The notes under the pieces were generated by a model. The model was given only the letters and a program-made list of their open reading frames with translations. It was not told the origin of the DNA and searched no databases. Source: Loripinus fragilis (lineage: Eukaryota; Mollusca; Bivalvia; Lucinida; Lucinidae). Taken from it: a stretch of 64,000 nt of DNA. Every line of letters starts with the position of its first letter. Position 1 is the stretch's first letter. Both the position numbers and the translations under genes were made by a program. The stretch covers positions 84,213,188 through 84,277,187 of the forward strand of contig OZ026516.1 of the NCBI GenBank assembly GCA_964019695.1. Reading direction: 5' to 3'. Below are positions 10,268 through 19,722 of the stretch, piece by piece.

Positions 10268-10582
10268 TTCACTCACTCACTTACTTGCTTACTTACTCAC
10301 TTACTGGAGATAGACCGCAGGCTTAAGCGATTCTGCTTCAAAGACGCCGACTGTCTGGTGTTGGGAAAATTCAGTGCAGTTCTCGGCGTTCGGTTGGGAA
10401 ATACACTGTGAAACCACCGCAACCTGGAAGGTGACAGTCAAACCATTGAGATACATACCATTGCAGGAACAATCACTAATAGATATTTTTTAGCTCTAAC
10501 TAGCGAGATTCAAACCTGCGGGGAAGAGGTATCCAGCTAGTCAGAGCTTAACATGCTACCCAATGAGCTATCCGGGCGCCCC
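10268..10582 (-). mobile_element. tRNA-derived SINE, minus strand
   Basis: On the minus strand the head begins at 10582 with 'gggcgcccggatagctcat', giving an A-box-like 'tagctcattgggtagc' and a B-box-like 'ggtttgaatct' about 50 bases on. These are internal Pol III promoter elements of a tRNA-derived head. A ~200-base unrelated body follows, and the tail at 10268-10307 is a simple tetranucleotide repeat (agta/agtg), as many SINEs have. The tRNA fold is degenerate, so this is not a tRNA gene. Confidence 0.75.
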
Positions 10583-10595
10583 ATGTCCATTATAC

Positions 10596-10756
10596 TTTTA
10601 TAATCATCTTGATGGGGAATAGAGAGCTGATTGCATTGTTTAGATTGTCTTACTGGTGTCTTGTGATTTTTGTGTGGCTTTTCCTTGCGGTGTCATGGGT
10701 TTGTCTACAGTTTGTGATTGTGGTATTTCCTGATCATAGTCACTATTTCTGAATAC
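10596..10756 (+). repeat. Dispersed repeat fragment, related to 44103-44245 and 9880-10030
   Basis: Shares 'aatcatcttga', 'gagagctg', 'gtgattgtg' and 'cctgatcatagtcac'-like blocks in the same order with 44103-44245. Divergence is high. Confidence 0.55.
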
Positions 10757-11460
10757 ATGCATGCTAAGATAATATAAGAAGTTAAGATAGATAGTTTTGC
10801 ATTTTTTCAACTTGGCAAGCCCTCCTTTTAAAAGGAAAATTTATTTATTAATAGTAACATTTACCTGTATTTTTCTCTCAATTTATGTAGGTCAATGGAT
10901 CCCGACCGGGCATCTCTCCTCCACTGTCCATTGAGCGAGACACTGTGAATATGACTTTATGCCCAGGCCATATGACCCCAAGGCCGTCATGTCCATATTG
11001 TCCTCTCTTCAAAACTCTTCTCCGGAACCTTGGGTCTTGATATATGCATCATCGAGAGGGGGTGAGCTGTACTGAGTCGTGATAGATAGAAATAGATAGA
11101 TCGCATATGGGATATAGGCCCTATAACGGGTTTTTTTTCCAAATTAAATCGAATGTTGGCATTGACCTTGTCTACGACAATATAAAATTTGACCCCTACT
11201 GCGTTCATTACAACTACCGTACAAACGTCTACGTTAATGAAAATTTTAACATACTTAAGTACCGAAAGCGTTCACCCAAGATGGCTCAGGTTGGAAATTC
11301 GTCAACTTTTTAACATATTCTCTATTAAAGTCAAAGTCAAAATGGAGAATCTCTGTTATAGCAAAATTGTAAGTTTGTTCAAACGGTCTTCGTCGGTTGA
11401 TATGCCTATATAAGGTGAATTCTCTTTTTTGATAATCTAGAAATACAGAAACCGCTGTTG
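10757..11460. other. No gene recognised
   Basis: Short overlapping ORFs on both strands (10987-11413) have no recognisable domain and no consistent frame. No repeat ends seen. Confidence 0.35.
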
Positions 11461-11478
11461 ACCTTGAAACTGCGCAAT

Positions 11479-11523
11479 CATTTTTTTTTTTTTTTTGGGG
11501 GGGGGGGGGGGGGGGTGGGGGGG
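11479..11523. repeat. Poly-T followed by poly-G run
   Basis: About 17 T followed by ~26 nearly pure G. The G run could form a quadruplex. Run lengths are likely unreliable in the assembly. Confidence 0.85.
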
Positions 11524-11649
11524 CTAAGTTAACACCAACAGAGCTGGCAGCTGAGACCACTCCTTTTGGTGTAAACTTTCACTTCTTTCCTACCAAAACA
11601 CCTTGAAGTCAACATTTCTTCAGGGGTAAATGTTAAATATTTCTATGAG

Positions 11650-11935
11650 GGTCTAGATGGGGTATAATGATTAGTGAATAATGGCCCTTTTTTATAATGA
11701 ATAGTGAATAATGAGCCAAAAAAATAATGAATAGTGAATAATGAGAGCCTAAAAAATAATGAATAATCTTTTTTTTTTTTAATGAATTGAAGAAAAAATT
11801 AATGAATAGTGAATAATCAGATTTCTTTGCCACCTTTCTTACTTTTAATGAATGATTGGTCTTACTTTAAAGAATAACCCAAAATTTTAATGAGATGAAT
11901 AATGGGCTAAATTTTTAATGAATAGTGAATACCAG
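11650..11935. repeat. Minisatellite of 'aatgaatagtgaataatg'-type units
   Basis: The word 'gaatagtgaataatg' recurs around 11670, 11697, 11728, 11760, 11802, 11880 and 11917 with variable A/T spacers. It translates on the minus strand to repeats of HYSLFII, which explains the ORF at 11633-11833. Not a gene. Confidence 0.85.
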
Positions 11936-11939
11936 ACCC

Positions 11940-12660
11940 CCCCCCCCCCATCCAGACCCTCTCCTATCTGTTATTGTTATAGATATTCTCCGGATCAATA
12001 CAATCAATCAGAATATAGCTTTTAAAGCAGTTGGATCAGTGACATTTCAGCTGCCACCAAATTTTATGTAAAGTTACTCTTTTTTATTACAGTGCAGATC
12101 AATTGTTTGCACACGACACGACAATGCATTTTACTAGCAGGCCATGTTCTCCATAATGGTCTACGAGGGAAATCAGTATCACACAACACACAACACACAA
12201 CACCTCTGGGAGCAAATTCTTTCCTTTAAGAGAAGTTCCCATGATGAAAAGGGGCGCAATTGAAGCGAATCACTGCTTTATCCAGTAGTCTCCCTTTGAT
12301 GTATGTAACTTTTTCAGCGTTCTGGCTACGCCATTGCCCTTATTGTGTCCTCATTTGGTAATGAGCAGGCCGAAACCCAGCAGGCACATCACGTCAAAAC
12401 AACGTTGTGCCTGCTGGGATGCTTCGACGGTGTACATGGTGCTCCACACGATAACTCACAATAGAATAGGGCTCGGCCCAGCCTGGGTCCCAAGCCAGCA
12501 TACAGTTTCGGGCAACTATGGGCCCTCCAGCGAAAAGCCATATTCCATAGGCCTCAGATAGTGGCCCGCTTGTATATGCTTACTGGGTCATTATATGGTG
12601 ACATAAGAGTCGCATAGCTCTAAAAGTCTCTAAAAGCAGCCATCGTCCCAGAAAGACTCT
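11940..12660. other. No gene recognised
   Basis: Apart from a poly-C run at 11938-11949 and a short 'cacacaacacacaac' repeat near 12182, this is non-repetitive sequence without a supported reading frame. Confidence 0.35.
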
Positions 12661-12888
12661 GAAAATAAGACCCCTTTGATTACATGTACCAATACAATAC
12701 AAAATTTATTTTTAGTGGTAGTCGAAAATACAAAACAGTATAACATTAGCTATGAATAGCTATTAACCGACTTACAAATAAGACATATACATAGATATAC
12801 AAATAAGACAAGTAAGACAAGTTTACTTACGCACTAGCACAACACATATGATAAGTTAAGAGAAAAACATGTTTAAAGCAGCACATTG

Positions 12889-12925
12889 TGAGCGCAGTGG
12901 CTCAGTGGTAGAGTGATGTTCATGC
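12889..12925 (+). mobile_element. 5' head fragment of the 'gcgcagtggctcagtgg' SINE
   Basis: 'gagcgcagtggctcagtggt' and 'agagtg' match the tRNA-derived head of the SINE copies at 18400-18583 and 58905-59090. No B box follows, so it is a fragment. Confidence 0.6.
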
Positions 12926-13028
12926 GACTAACAAAGATACTCATTATATGAACACAGCATGTGCAAAGTAATCTGTTTGAAAAACAAAATCGAATATTGT
13001 AAATCTCTAAGGGATTGTTCGTATGTTG

Positions 13029-13062
<34 letters not shown>
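13029..13062. repeat. Poly-T run (~34 T)
   Basis: Uninterrupted T run. It may be the A-tail of a minus-strand retroposon, but no body is recognised next to it. Confidence 0.8.
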
Positions 13063-13066
<4 letters not shown>

Positions 13067-13528
13067 GAGCTGAAATAAACAAAGATAACGTAATTCACAA
13101 GTAGGTAACGTAATTCACATGCTACGAATAACCCAGATTAGTCCAATCAAAGGGTCAAAGGCAACAAATCGACTGTAATTATAAGTTTCTAACTTGTTAT
13201 TCAATTGTTATTTTCCCTTTTTCAAACCATTTTATCTCATTGCTGCTACCACTGGAGGTTTATTGGTGAGTTTATGTGCATACTTTGAAATTGGCACTCT
13301 CGCTTTTGCATCCTGGTTCATTCCAGTTGATCACAGTGACCTCAGATGTCCTCATGACTTACTATGTTGATAACTTCTATGGTTTATATGACAGATAAAA
13401 TAGTTAACTTGTATTTATAGACTTATTTGATCAACAAGAGATCCAAGTAGAAGTGCATGCTGTAAAAAATCTTAAACATTTCAGTATTGTAAGAAATTTC
13501 GTATGTACAAGTATATTTCATCACAGTA

Positions 13529-13567
13529 ACGTAGTCAGTGACCTATAATAGAGGTCACTGACGTAGT
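13529..13567. repeat. Palindrome with everted AGGTCA half-sites, ~580 bp upstream of the CARD start
   Basis: 'acgtagtcagtgacct' and 'aggtcactgacgta' are inverted around a 5-7 base spacer. The inner TGACCT and AGGTCA are everted with a 7-base gap. This could be a nuclear-receptor-type element or just a small fold-back. Confidence 0.6.
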
Positions 13568-14033
13568 TCACATTCAAATTCAGTGGTGCTCTTTGTAAAT
13601 CTGAATGAATTGAAATTTTTGGATGCGCACTTTTTTAGGCATCATTATCTAATTGACATATACCAATAAGTAAAAAAGAAATAAAAACAAATGAAAATCT
13701 AAGCCAAAAAAATGTGGGACAAAAATTGGCTGCACTCGTTTTGACTGAGTACATTCGCGGATGCGCAAAATTGTGTTTTCGGTGTAAAGGGAAGTAATAC
13801 AGCACAACAACATCAAAATTAAGTAAGACTTGTCTCCCTTTTAATATTAAAAAAAAAAATTATTTAAATAAGCAACACTTGTTATAGTAAAAATACGGCG
13901 TAATTTATAGATATATTTTTTTCAATTGTTTGATGTAAATATTTTGTCAAAATAATACAAAGTCTCAGGTGAGAGAATACGAAACTGCGTCAAGTACCCG
14001 ATCAGCTGAAGGTTTATTGTTTGTAAATTCAAT

Positions 14034-14131
14034 ATGGCTGAAAATGTCTGAGGGTGAAAAAGTCATGTCGTCGCAGAATGACTGGCTTTTCTTCATTCCT
14101 GTTGCGTGGAATGGTTAGATCTATGGCTTGA
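14034..14131 (+). promoter_or_regulatory. Cluster of three short upstream ORFs before the CARD start codon
   Basis: ATGs at 14034 (5 codons, MAENV), 14044 (24 codons, ending at 14118) and 14111 (6 codons) all stop before the main ATG at 14146. If the transcript starts upstream of 14034 they would damp translation of the CARD protein. The transcription start is not known, so this is conditional. Confidence 0.4.
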
Positions 14132-14145
14132 CAGTTTGTTTAATC

Positions 14146-14437
14146 ATGGAGGATAAGTATAAAGAACTGCTTGAACTACATCGGTCAAAATTCTCGCTTG
14201 TTGTTGACGTTGAACGCTTGTTTCCAATTTTGGAAAGTGCCGAGGTTCTTGTGAAAGAAGACATCGATGAAGTTAGTAAACAAACTACTGGTCCAGCTAA
14301 AGTCGACAAACTTCTAGATATACTGATTGCCAAAGAGAACTTGGCGTTCAAAAGTTTATGCTATGCATTAGAATCGACCTACCCACACTTGCTAACAGTT
14401 ATGTTTTTGGGCAACAACAACAGAGTTGGCAACCCAG
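14146..14437 (+). CDS. First coding exon of a CARD-domain protein
   Basis: The start ATG is at 14146 (A at -3, G at +4, a strong Kozak context); an upstream TTG at 14128 is not a start. Residues 3-88 form a caspase recruitment domain. Visible are YKELLELHRSKF (helix 1), VDVERLFPILESAEVL (helix 2), VKEDIDEVSKQTTG (helix 3), PAKVDKLLDILIAKEN (helix 4), LAFKSLCYALESTYPHLL (helix 5) and TVMFLG (start of helix 6). The LLDIL core and the 'QTTG' turn resemble CRADD/RAIDD, and the 'KHR..FESLCEAL..TYPHL' pattern is typical of invertebrate CARDs. CARDs assemble by homotypic contacts in apoptosis or innate immune signalling. The exon ends at 14437 in CCAG|GTAAGA, a near-perfect donor, phase 1. The ORF beyond it to 14499 is intron read-through. 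The effector domain that would name the protein has not been found in the window. Confidence 0.8.
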
Positions 14438-14443
14438 GTAAGA
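14438..14443 (+). promoter_or_regulatory. 5' splice site of CARD exon 1
   Basis: CCAG|GTAAGA fits the U1 consensus at all main positions. It decides where the CARD coding exon stops. Confidence 0.75.
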
Positions 14444-15690
14444 AATACCCCAATAAGCATATAATAGATAAGCCTATCCACTATGGTCCTGCCAGTTAAA
14501 CACCATTGAGAGGCTGAAGGGCCCCCGAGACTGCTAGATGCACTCTCTACAGGCCGCAGTGGCCTACCCCTAAATTAGATATTTAAAAACTCCATGCAAC
14601 TGTTATGTGTATTTACATGTCGGCTCGGACCCAATAAACACGGACTGGTCACTTACATACAGGTAAATGTATATATTGGAAATACGTTGTCATGGCTCAA
14701 CGGTGGCTGAGCTTTCAAAACTGATGTATGTTGAAGGTTAAATAATCATATCTCCGTTACTTCTCTGCATAGCTTTGAATTTTCTTCAAAAAGCAATGGT
14801 TCAATACAGTGTCTTTAAGACTGTATTGTTATATTTATTGAAAGTTTATCTGCCTTTATGAACATCAGCAAGAAACCTAGGTACCCTTTTTAGCTATTTT
14901 CGGCACTTTTAGCCGAAAATCGTCAGACATCAACATAAAAAGATGTGAAAACTTCAATTATTTTTTACTGTAACTAGTAATATTTCAGCTTCTTATACCT
15001 GGAGTAACCTCTTATAATCTCGTGTATGTTTAGAATCAATTTTATTGGCTGTAGAACTTTGAAATAGCGCTTAAATAAAGCCTCGACAGCATAACTTTGT
15101 ATTTCCGTCAGTGACCAGTCCGTTTATACTGGGTCCGAGATGTCGGGAACAGGGTTGCATGCAATAGCTCACCTGAGACTGGTTATGTATTACCTGCAGA
15201 TGCATGCCAAATGTGTCCGAAATTAATCACCAACCAAATCATCAAAAACAGTCTAAATGATAGATTTTTTATGAATGTTTTATTATGCAAAGTCAACAAA
15301 GTTTGCAATTCTATTGATCGAGATATGAAACATTCTGTACTGCCTGTCAGTACATGATGTTGTCGTTCATTTGAACAATAATTGGGTTGCAGCTTTCCGA
15401 GATCAGACCTTTATATAAGACTGAGTGCACTAACTTCTAGTTAGAAATGTTAATAACCACATAAAATTATTAAAAAAATCCAAGAAATTGGGGTTACTTA
15501 GTGAGCTGCCTTAATTATTTGCTTTTTATTACAATTAAATAGCAATGACAGACAGTGATTTTATTTGGCCATTTTTACCACCTATCAGCAGTCCGAATAA
15601 AAAAAATGATGTGTATTTTCCAAAATTTTTACTCATTTTTTCCCAATAATGCAAAAGAACTGAGATAAAATCATAAAATCCACTGGATTC
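14438..15690 (+). other. Intron sequence after the CARD exon, no feature recognised
   Basis: AT-rich. No reading frame with splice sites in the required phase was found, and no repeat end. Confidence 0.4.
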
Positions 15691-16015
15691 GTTTATTCAG
15701 TAAGTCTCAGTGTTTGAGGTATTTTGGAATGGGAGGGTGTGAACCTTGTTGGAACATTCTGTTCAGCGCACAGTGGGAAATGCGCCAGAATAGAACAGAA
15801 TAGTAATTGTTCTAAAATTTCGAGTAATTTGAAGACTAGTTGCCTGTCAAAAAGACCTTGGCAAAAAGGGCAGACCAAGATCAGAGTCTGATCAGGGACT
15901 TCCCTGTTTGCTATTCTAATGAGTGTTTTGCGAATATCAGCCCTGATATATAACAAACATACAAAAAGAGAAAAAGTGTTCGAAATTTTAGAACATTTAC
16001 CGTCCAAACCCAACA

Positions 16016-16316
16016 GAATAATCAGAATCAAATGGGTAGGCTGGCTCCAGTCCTTAAAACAATTTTTCATCAATGTGTCATATCATATACTTGTAGCCAG
16101 TCTAACTCTGATGGCTCTGTTTACCGAATAATCAGAATCAAATGGGTAGGCTGGCTCCAGTCCTTAAAACAATTTTTCATCAATGTGTCATATCATATAC
16201 TTGTAGCCAGTCTAACTCTGATGGCTCTGTTTTGAGCCATCAGAGTTAGACTGGCTACAAGTATATGATATGACACATTGATGAAAAACTGTTTTAAGGA
16301 CTGGAGCCAGTCTATC
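16016..16316. mobile_element. Fold-back MITE, direct-direct-inverted arms (copy 1)
   Basis: Two direct ~108-bp copies (16016-16125, 16126-16231) run from 'gaataatcagaatcaaatg' to 'ctctgatggctctg'. They are followed by a reverse-complement copy (16232-16316) ending 'ggactggagccagtcta'. The outer ends 'agactggctcca' and 'tggagccagtct' are inverted. A second locus with the same layout is at 55978-56222. ORFs running through it on both strands (15693, 15919, 16032) are by-products. Confidence 0.9.
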
Positions 16317-16436
16317 AAATGGGCAAATAGTCCAGACATGCATTATTCTCTAGTTTCTTGTAGCAGGCACACAACAAAACAAGTTAACTGACCTGTGATG
16401 CCAGTGAAGACTTAGATCATCATCTATCTGTGCAAT

Positions 16437-16810
16437 AGAGGAGCGCAGTAGCTGAATGGTAGATTGAGTGCTCAACACGAGATCGAGGGGTCGTGTGTTT
16501 AGAGCCTCAACAGAGGCACTGCATTGTGTCTTTGAACAAGACACTTTATCCTCTGCTTATGTTGCAGAGCAAAAGTAGTTCAACCTGCTCCAGTTTGGAT
16601 TCAAGCCCAGGTCGCTGGATTTACAGGCAAACACTCTACCAAGCCGCTGTAAAGGCGGCATCTGCAACAAGGCAGTAGAAGTGGGTTATAATATTATACC
16701 TTGACCCTGTGACACTTAAGTACTGGTTCAACCCAGGAAGACCCATCCCGACATGACTGAAGAATTGTTGACGGGAATGTAAAGAATCAACGCAAAATCT
16801 GTCTGGGCAC
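16437..16810 (+). mobile_element. tRNA-derived SINE, plus strand, split by a second insertion
   Basis: The head 'gaggagcgcagtagctgaa' and 'tggtagattgagtg' corresponds to the A box, and 'gtgtttagagcc' sits at the B-box position (decayed). The body 'gaacaagacactttatcct' and tail 'ctggttcaacccaggaaga' to 'tgtaaagaatcaa' match the SINE copies at 18400 and 58905. About 150 bases of foreign sequence (about 16550-16710) lie between body and tail, including the opposed tRNA-like head listed separately. Confidence 0.75.
16583..16662 (-). mobile_element. Second tRNA-derived head nested inside the SINE, minus strand
   Basis: Minus-strand reading gives 'cggcttggtagagtg' (A box) and 'gggcttgaatcc' (B box) at about the tRNA spacing. 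It is in opposite orientation to the host SINE and interrupts it. The fold is not good enough for a tRNA gene. Confidence 0.6.
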
Positions 16811-17215
16811 TTGTTCAGAGATGAATAAGACTTGAACCCTTAATCACCCATTGAGTGCAAGGTGTACAGTACTCTGAACAGAATAGACAGAGGACAAGGC
16901 TCACTGTCAAATCATCATCACCATTGTCATCATCTGCTGATTCATCATCATGGTTTTGATTAATGTGTAGGGGCATCATTCACATCAGTGGATCCCTCTC
17001 CAGGTATAATTTAGCTGCACATGTATCTCACACTATGTTTTGATCTCCAACTGTTCCTCTCTTTGGGGTCGACTGTTGTGGGCTTCCTAGCTTTAACGGC
17101 AGTCATTCTCTGTTAACTACTTTCATGTCATCTTGGACCTCCCTGGCCCATGTCTTCCTTCAATGTGTATATCTGACTGCATCACCAGAACACTCCACAA
17201 GACCAAACCCTCTCT
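16811..17215. other. No feature recognised
   Basis: Unremarkable intronic sequence with a short CATCAT-rich patch near 16912-16950. Confidence 0.35.
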
Positions 17216-17461
17216 CAACATGTGATTTCCAACAATGTGGCATTTTGACAAGTGTAGACTCAGACTGAGTCAAATGAGTCTGTGCAGCCTCCCTTTAAGC
17301 TTAGGAACTCTAAATTACGTTCAGTCAGTATAGCTTAACGCTCATAGAATATTCAAGCAATTAGCAAAGGCTCTGATCAGACTGTGCATATGCGCAGGCT
17401 GATCTGAGGCTTTGCTGGTCGCACATACCACATTGTTGGAAATCTCATGTCACAGCTCATA
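17216..17461. mobile_element. MITE family A, full copy
   Basis: Ends are inverted: 'atgtgatttccaacaatgtg' at the left and 'cacattgttggaaatctcat' at the right. An internal hairpin-like word 'gctctgatcagactgtgc' faces 'gcgcaggctgatctgaggc'. Other copies are at 22785-23028 and the split copy 42552-42680 with 47261-47372. No coding content. Confidence 0.85.
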
Positions 17462-17937
17462 TTGTCATTAAAAGTACATGTACAGCTGAGTTGTATGCTT
17501 GGTTCTAAAACAAACAAAAACTTGAAGTTTATCGGAACCCATAATTTTTATAGACACTGTTTACTATATTTTATAAGTTTATTTATAAATTTGTGTGGGC
17601 GGCTTAATCTTAAGTGTGCAGTAGGCAAGGTAATCTTTACCTTGATTGCAAACTGTACAGATCCAGATCAGTGGGTATTTGAGAAGCTGACTATTCTAGC
17701 AAATACTGTTATTCAATTATCACAAATATATCTCTCAATGTGTGACTTAATTGTTCGAAAACTTTATAGGATGTTGTTTGTTAATTTCATCAGCATGTCA
17801 AAACTCTTTTTAACCCATATCTTGCTGGATATTTTTGTGTACTACACTCACACACAATTTTAACATATTCCAATCTAGTTTGTTATTGTACTAGTAGCAT
17901 ATAAAATGCAATATGTTCAAGTCAGGCGGGTGGAAAA

Positions 17938-18178
17938 AAAGTGTGGATCCTGATCAGCTGGCTTCTGAGAAGCCAGCTGTTCTAGATCTACACTGTTTTT
18001 AAAACTGGATACATGTGTATCCAAGTTTAGTATGGTATAAAGGGATAACAGTCTCTACTAAACTAAACTGTTGTTCTGTTGAAATTGAATTTAATTCCCC
18101 TTGAAAATAGTGTAGATCTAAAACAGCTGGCATTGGGGAAAGAAACCATCTGATCAGTGATCAGGATCCTCAATATTT
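17938..18178. mobile_element. Fold-back element with nested inverted words
   Basis: Left 'gtggatcctgatcagctgg' and right 'ctgatcagtgatcaggatcc' are inverted, as are 'gttctagatctacactgt' and 'atagtgtagatctaaaac'. Left also has its own small hairpin (agctggcttctgagaagcc). No coding frame. Confidence 0.75.
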
Positions 18179-18399
18179 TTCATGCAGCCCATGTACCTTG
18201 AAATTGAATCAAACAACTGGAGTGGAAGTGAGACATTAATTCATTCAAGGTGATAGTGTGTGCTCTTTGGGAGGGCTTTTGAATGAAAATTATGAATGAT
18301 TTTGTAAACACCAAGATCACAGGGTCATAAAATATATAGTTCAGTGCAGTGCAGATTTGATAGCAGATATCATATACATGTAGAGTGTACTACTTTTAT

Positions 18400-18583
18400 T
18401 GCTAGATTTGATTCTCAACAATCTTTCAGTTATAAAGGGATGAGTTTTCCTGGGTTGAACCAGCACTAAGCTAGGATTAATGTTCTTGCTCAAGGACCCA
18501 ACGCAGTGACCCCAGTGAGGCTCGAACACATGGCCCCTCTGTCTCTAGTCAAGCACTCTACCACTGAGCCACTGCGCTCCCTG
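18400..18583 (-). mobile_element. tRNA-derived SINE, minus strand
   Basis: On the minus strand the head starts at 18583: 'gggagcgcagtggctcagtg' (A box) and 'catgtgttcgagcc' (B box, TTCGAGCC), then 'cactgcgttgggtccttgag', 'tcctagcttagtgctgg' and 'ttcaacccaggaaaac', ending in 'gagaatcaaatc'. Same family as 58905-59090. Confidence 0.85.
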
Positions 18584-18663
18584 TCCTACTTTTATATTTG
18601 TCAGAGTTGTTTCATACTTTTTTGTGTGACCCATTTAGTTTAACTTTTAATATTCGTTTAATT

Positions 18664-18745
18664 GCTCAAAAGAATGGTCTCATTGAGACGGTCCTTTTGA
18701 GTATTTATACCCACAACATTGTTTTGGTTTAGCTTGAAACTTTAA
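18664..18745. repeat. Dispersed copy of the 'GTCTCAATGAGAC' hairpin repeat
   Basis: 'ctcaaaagaatggtctc' faces 'gagacggtccttttgag' around a 3-base centre. Related copies are at 24325-24425, 58430-58565 and the satellite 51365-52760. A partial copy lies at 19289-19345. Confidence 0.75.
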
Positions 18746-19371
18746 TTTCTGTTGTCCAGTTGCAATTAATTATTTTTTTAAATCAGCTGACAACAAAATC
18801 GCATAAATAGATTAACTTAATATTTTCTTGTTCAATTGATTTATTGAGAAAATTGTTGGAAGAATGATGGATTACAATCTGTTGCAGTTGACTAATTCTG
18901 AAAATATGAACCAATCTTAGAATTAATAATTAATAACCCTTGCAGCGCTGGATCAGTAAATATCCCACAATCATTATTGGTTTAGCCATGATCCAAAAGT
19001 AATTTTTCATGATGATTTTTTTTCAAAATCATCTTTTTTGAAAAAATTCTTTCTGAAATATACCATCAGAATGTCAAACAGTTTGGATCTGATCTGGGTC
19101 CAAACTGATTGCAAAGGTTATTAGGAGAGGACACTAGTAAACAAAGAGTAGGCGTGATTTTTTTTAAAAAATGTGAATCGTCTCAGGACTGAAAAACTGT
19201 TGACTGAGACATATTATAAAGCCTCAACACAAACAAAAAAGATAATTTTTTCCCTTTCAACTGGTATGTAGAACTGTCTAAATTAGATTGTTCTTTTGAG
19301 CATGTACCCGCAAACATGTTTATACTGATGGTTAAGGAAATAATGACAATTTCCACTTAGTTTTTTTTTAG

Positions 19372-19722
19372 TTCACATGAGCAAAAATGCTCAAGGTGAG
19401 CTTATAATTGTGAACGGACCTTGTCCGTTGTGCGTCATCCATCGTGCATCAACTTTTTCTTTAAAGAACATCTCCTGAACTTGTAATTACTGGTCCAAGT
19501 TTAATATAATTTCACAGGAATGTTCCCCATAATGTCCTCTACTAAAATTGCATTGGTCTTCGTCCTACCAACCATGATGCCCCTGAGGTCCAAATTGGCC
19601 ATGTCACAGGGGCCATTTGCTCCCACGGACTTGTAATAAAAGAAAAAATCTTCTCAAACATAATGAAGTCAACAGCTCAGGTGAGCAGTAATAAGGTCCG
19701 TTGAGCGGCTTGTAATGATGAA
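19372..19722. repeat. Repeat with AGGTGAGC-type ends
   Basis: Begins 'catgagcaaaaatgctcaag' and 'gtgagcttataattg', followed by 'ggaccttgtccgttgtgcgt'. It ends 'cagctcaggtgagcagtaat'. The ends recall those of the array at 61263-63440. No coding frame. Confidence 0.6.

Noticed and set aside
17447..17863. 138-codon plus ORF as a gene
   Set aside because: It begins within the right end of a MITE. Composition is that of AT-rich random sequence. No domain, no splice sites in phase with the CARD exon.
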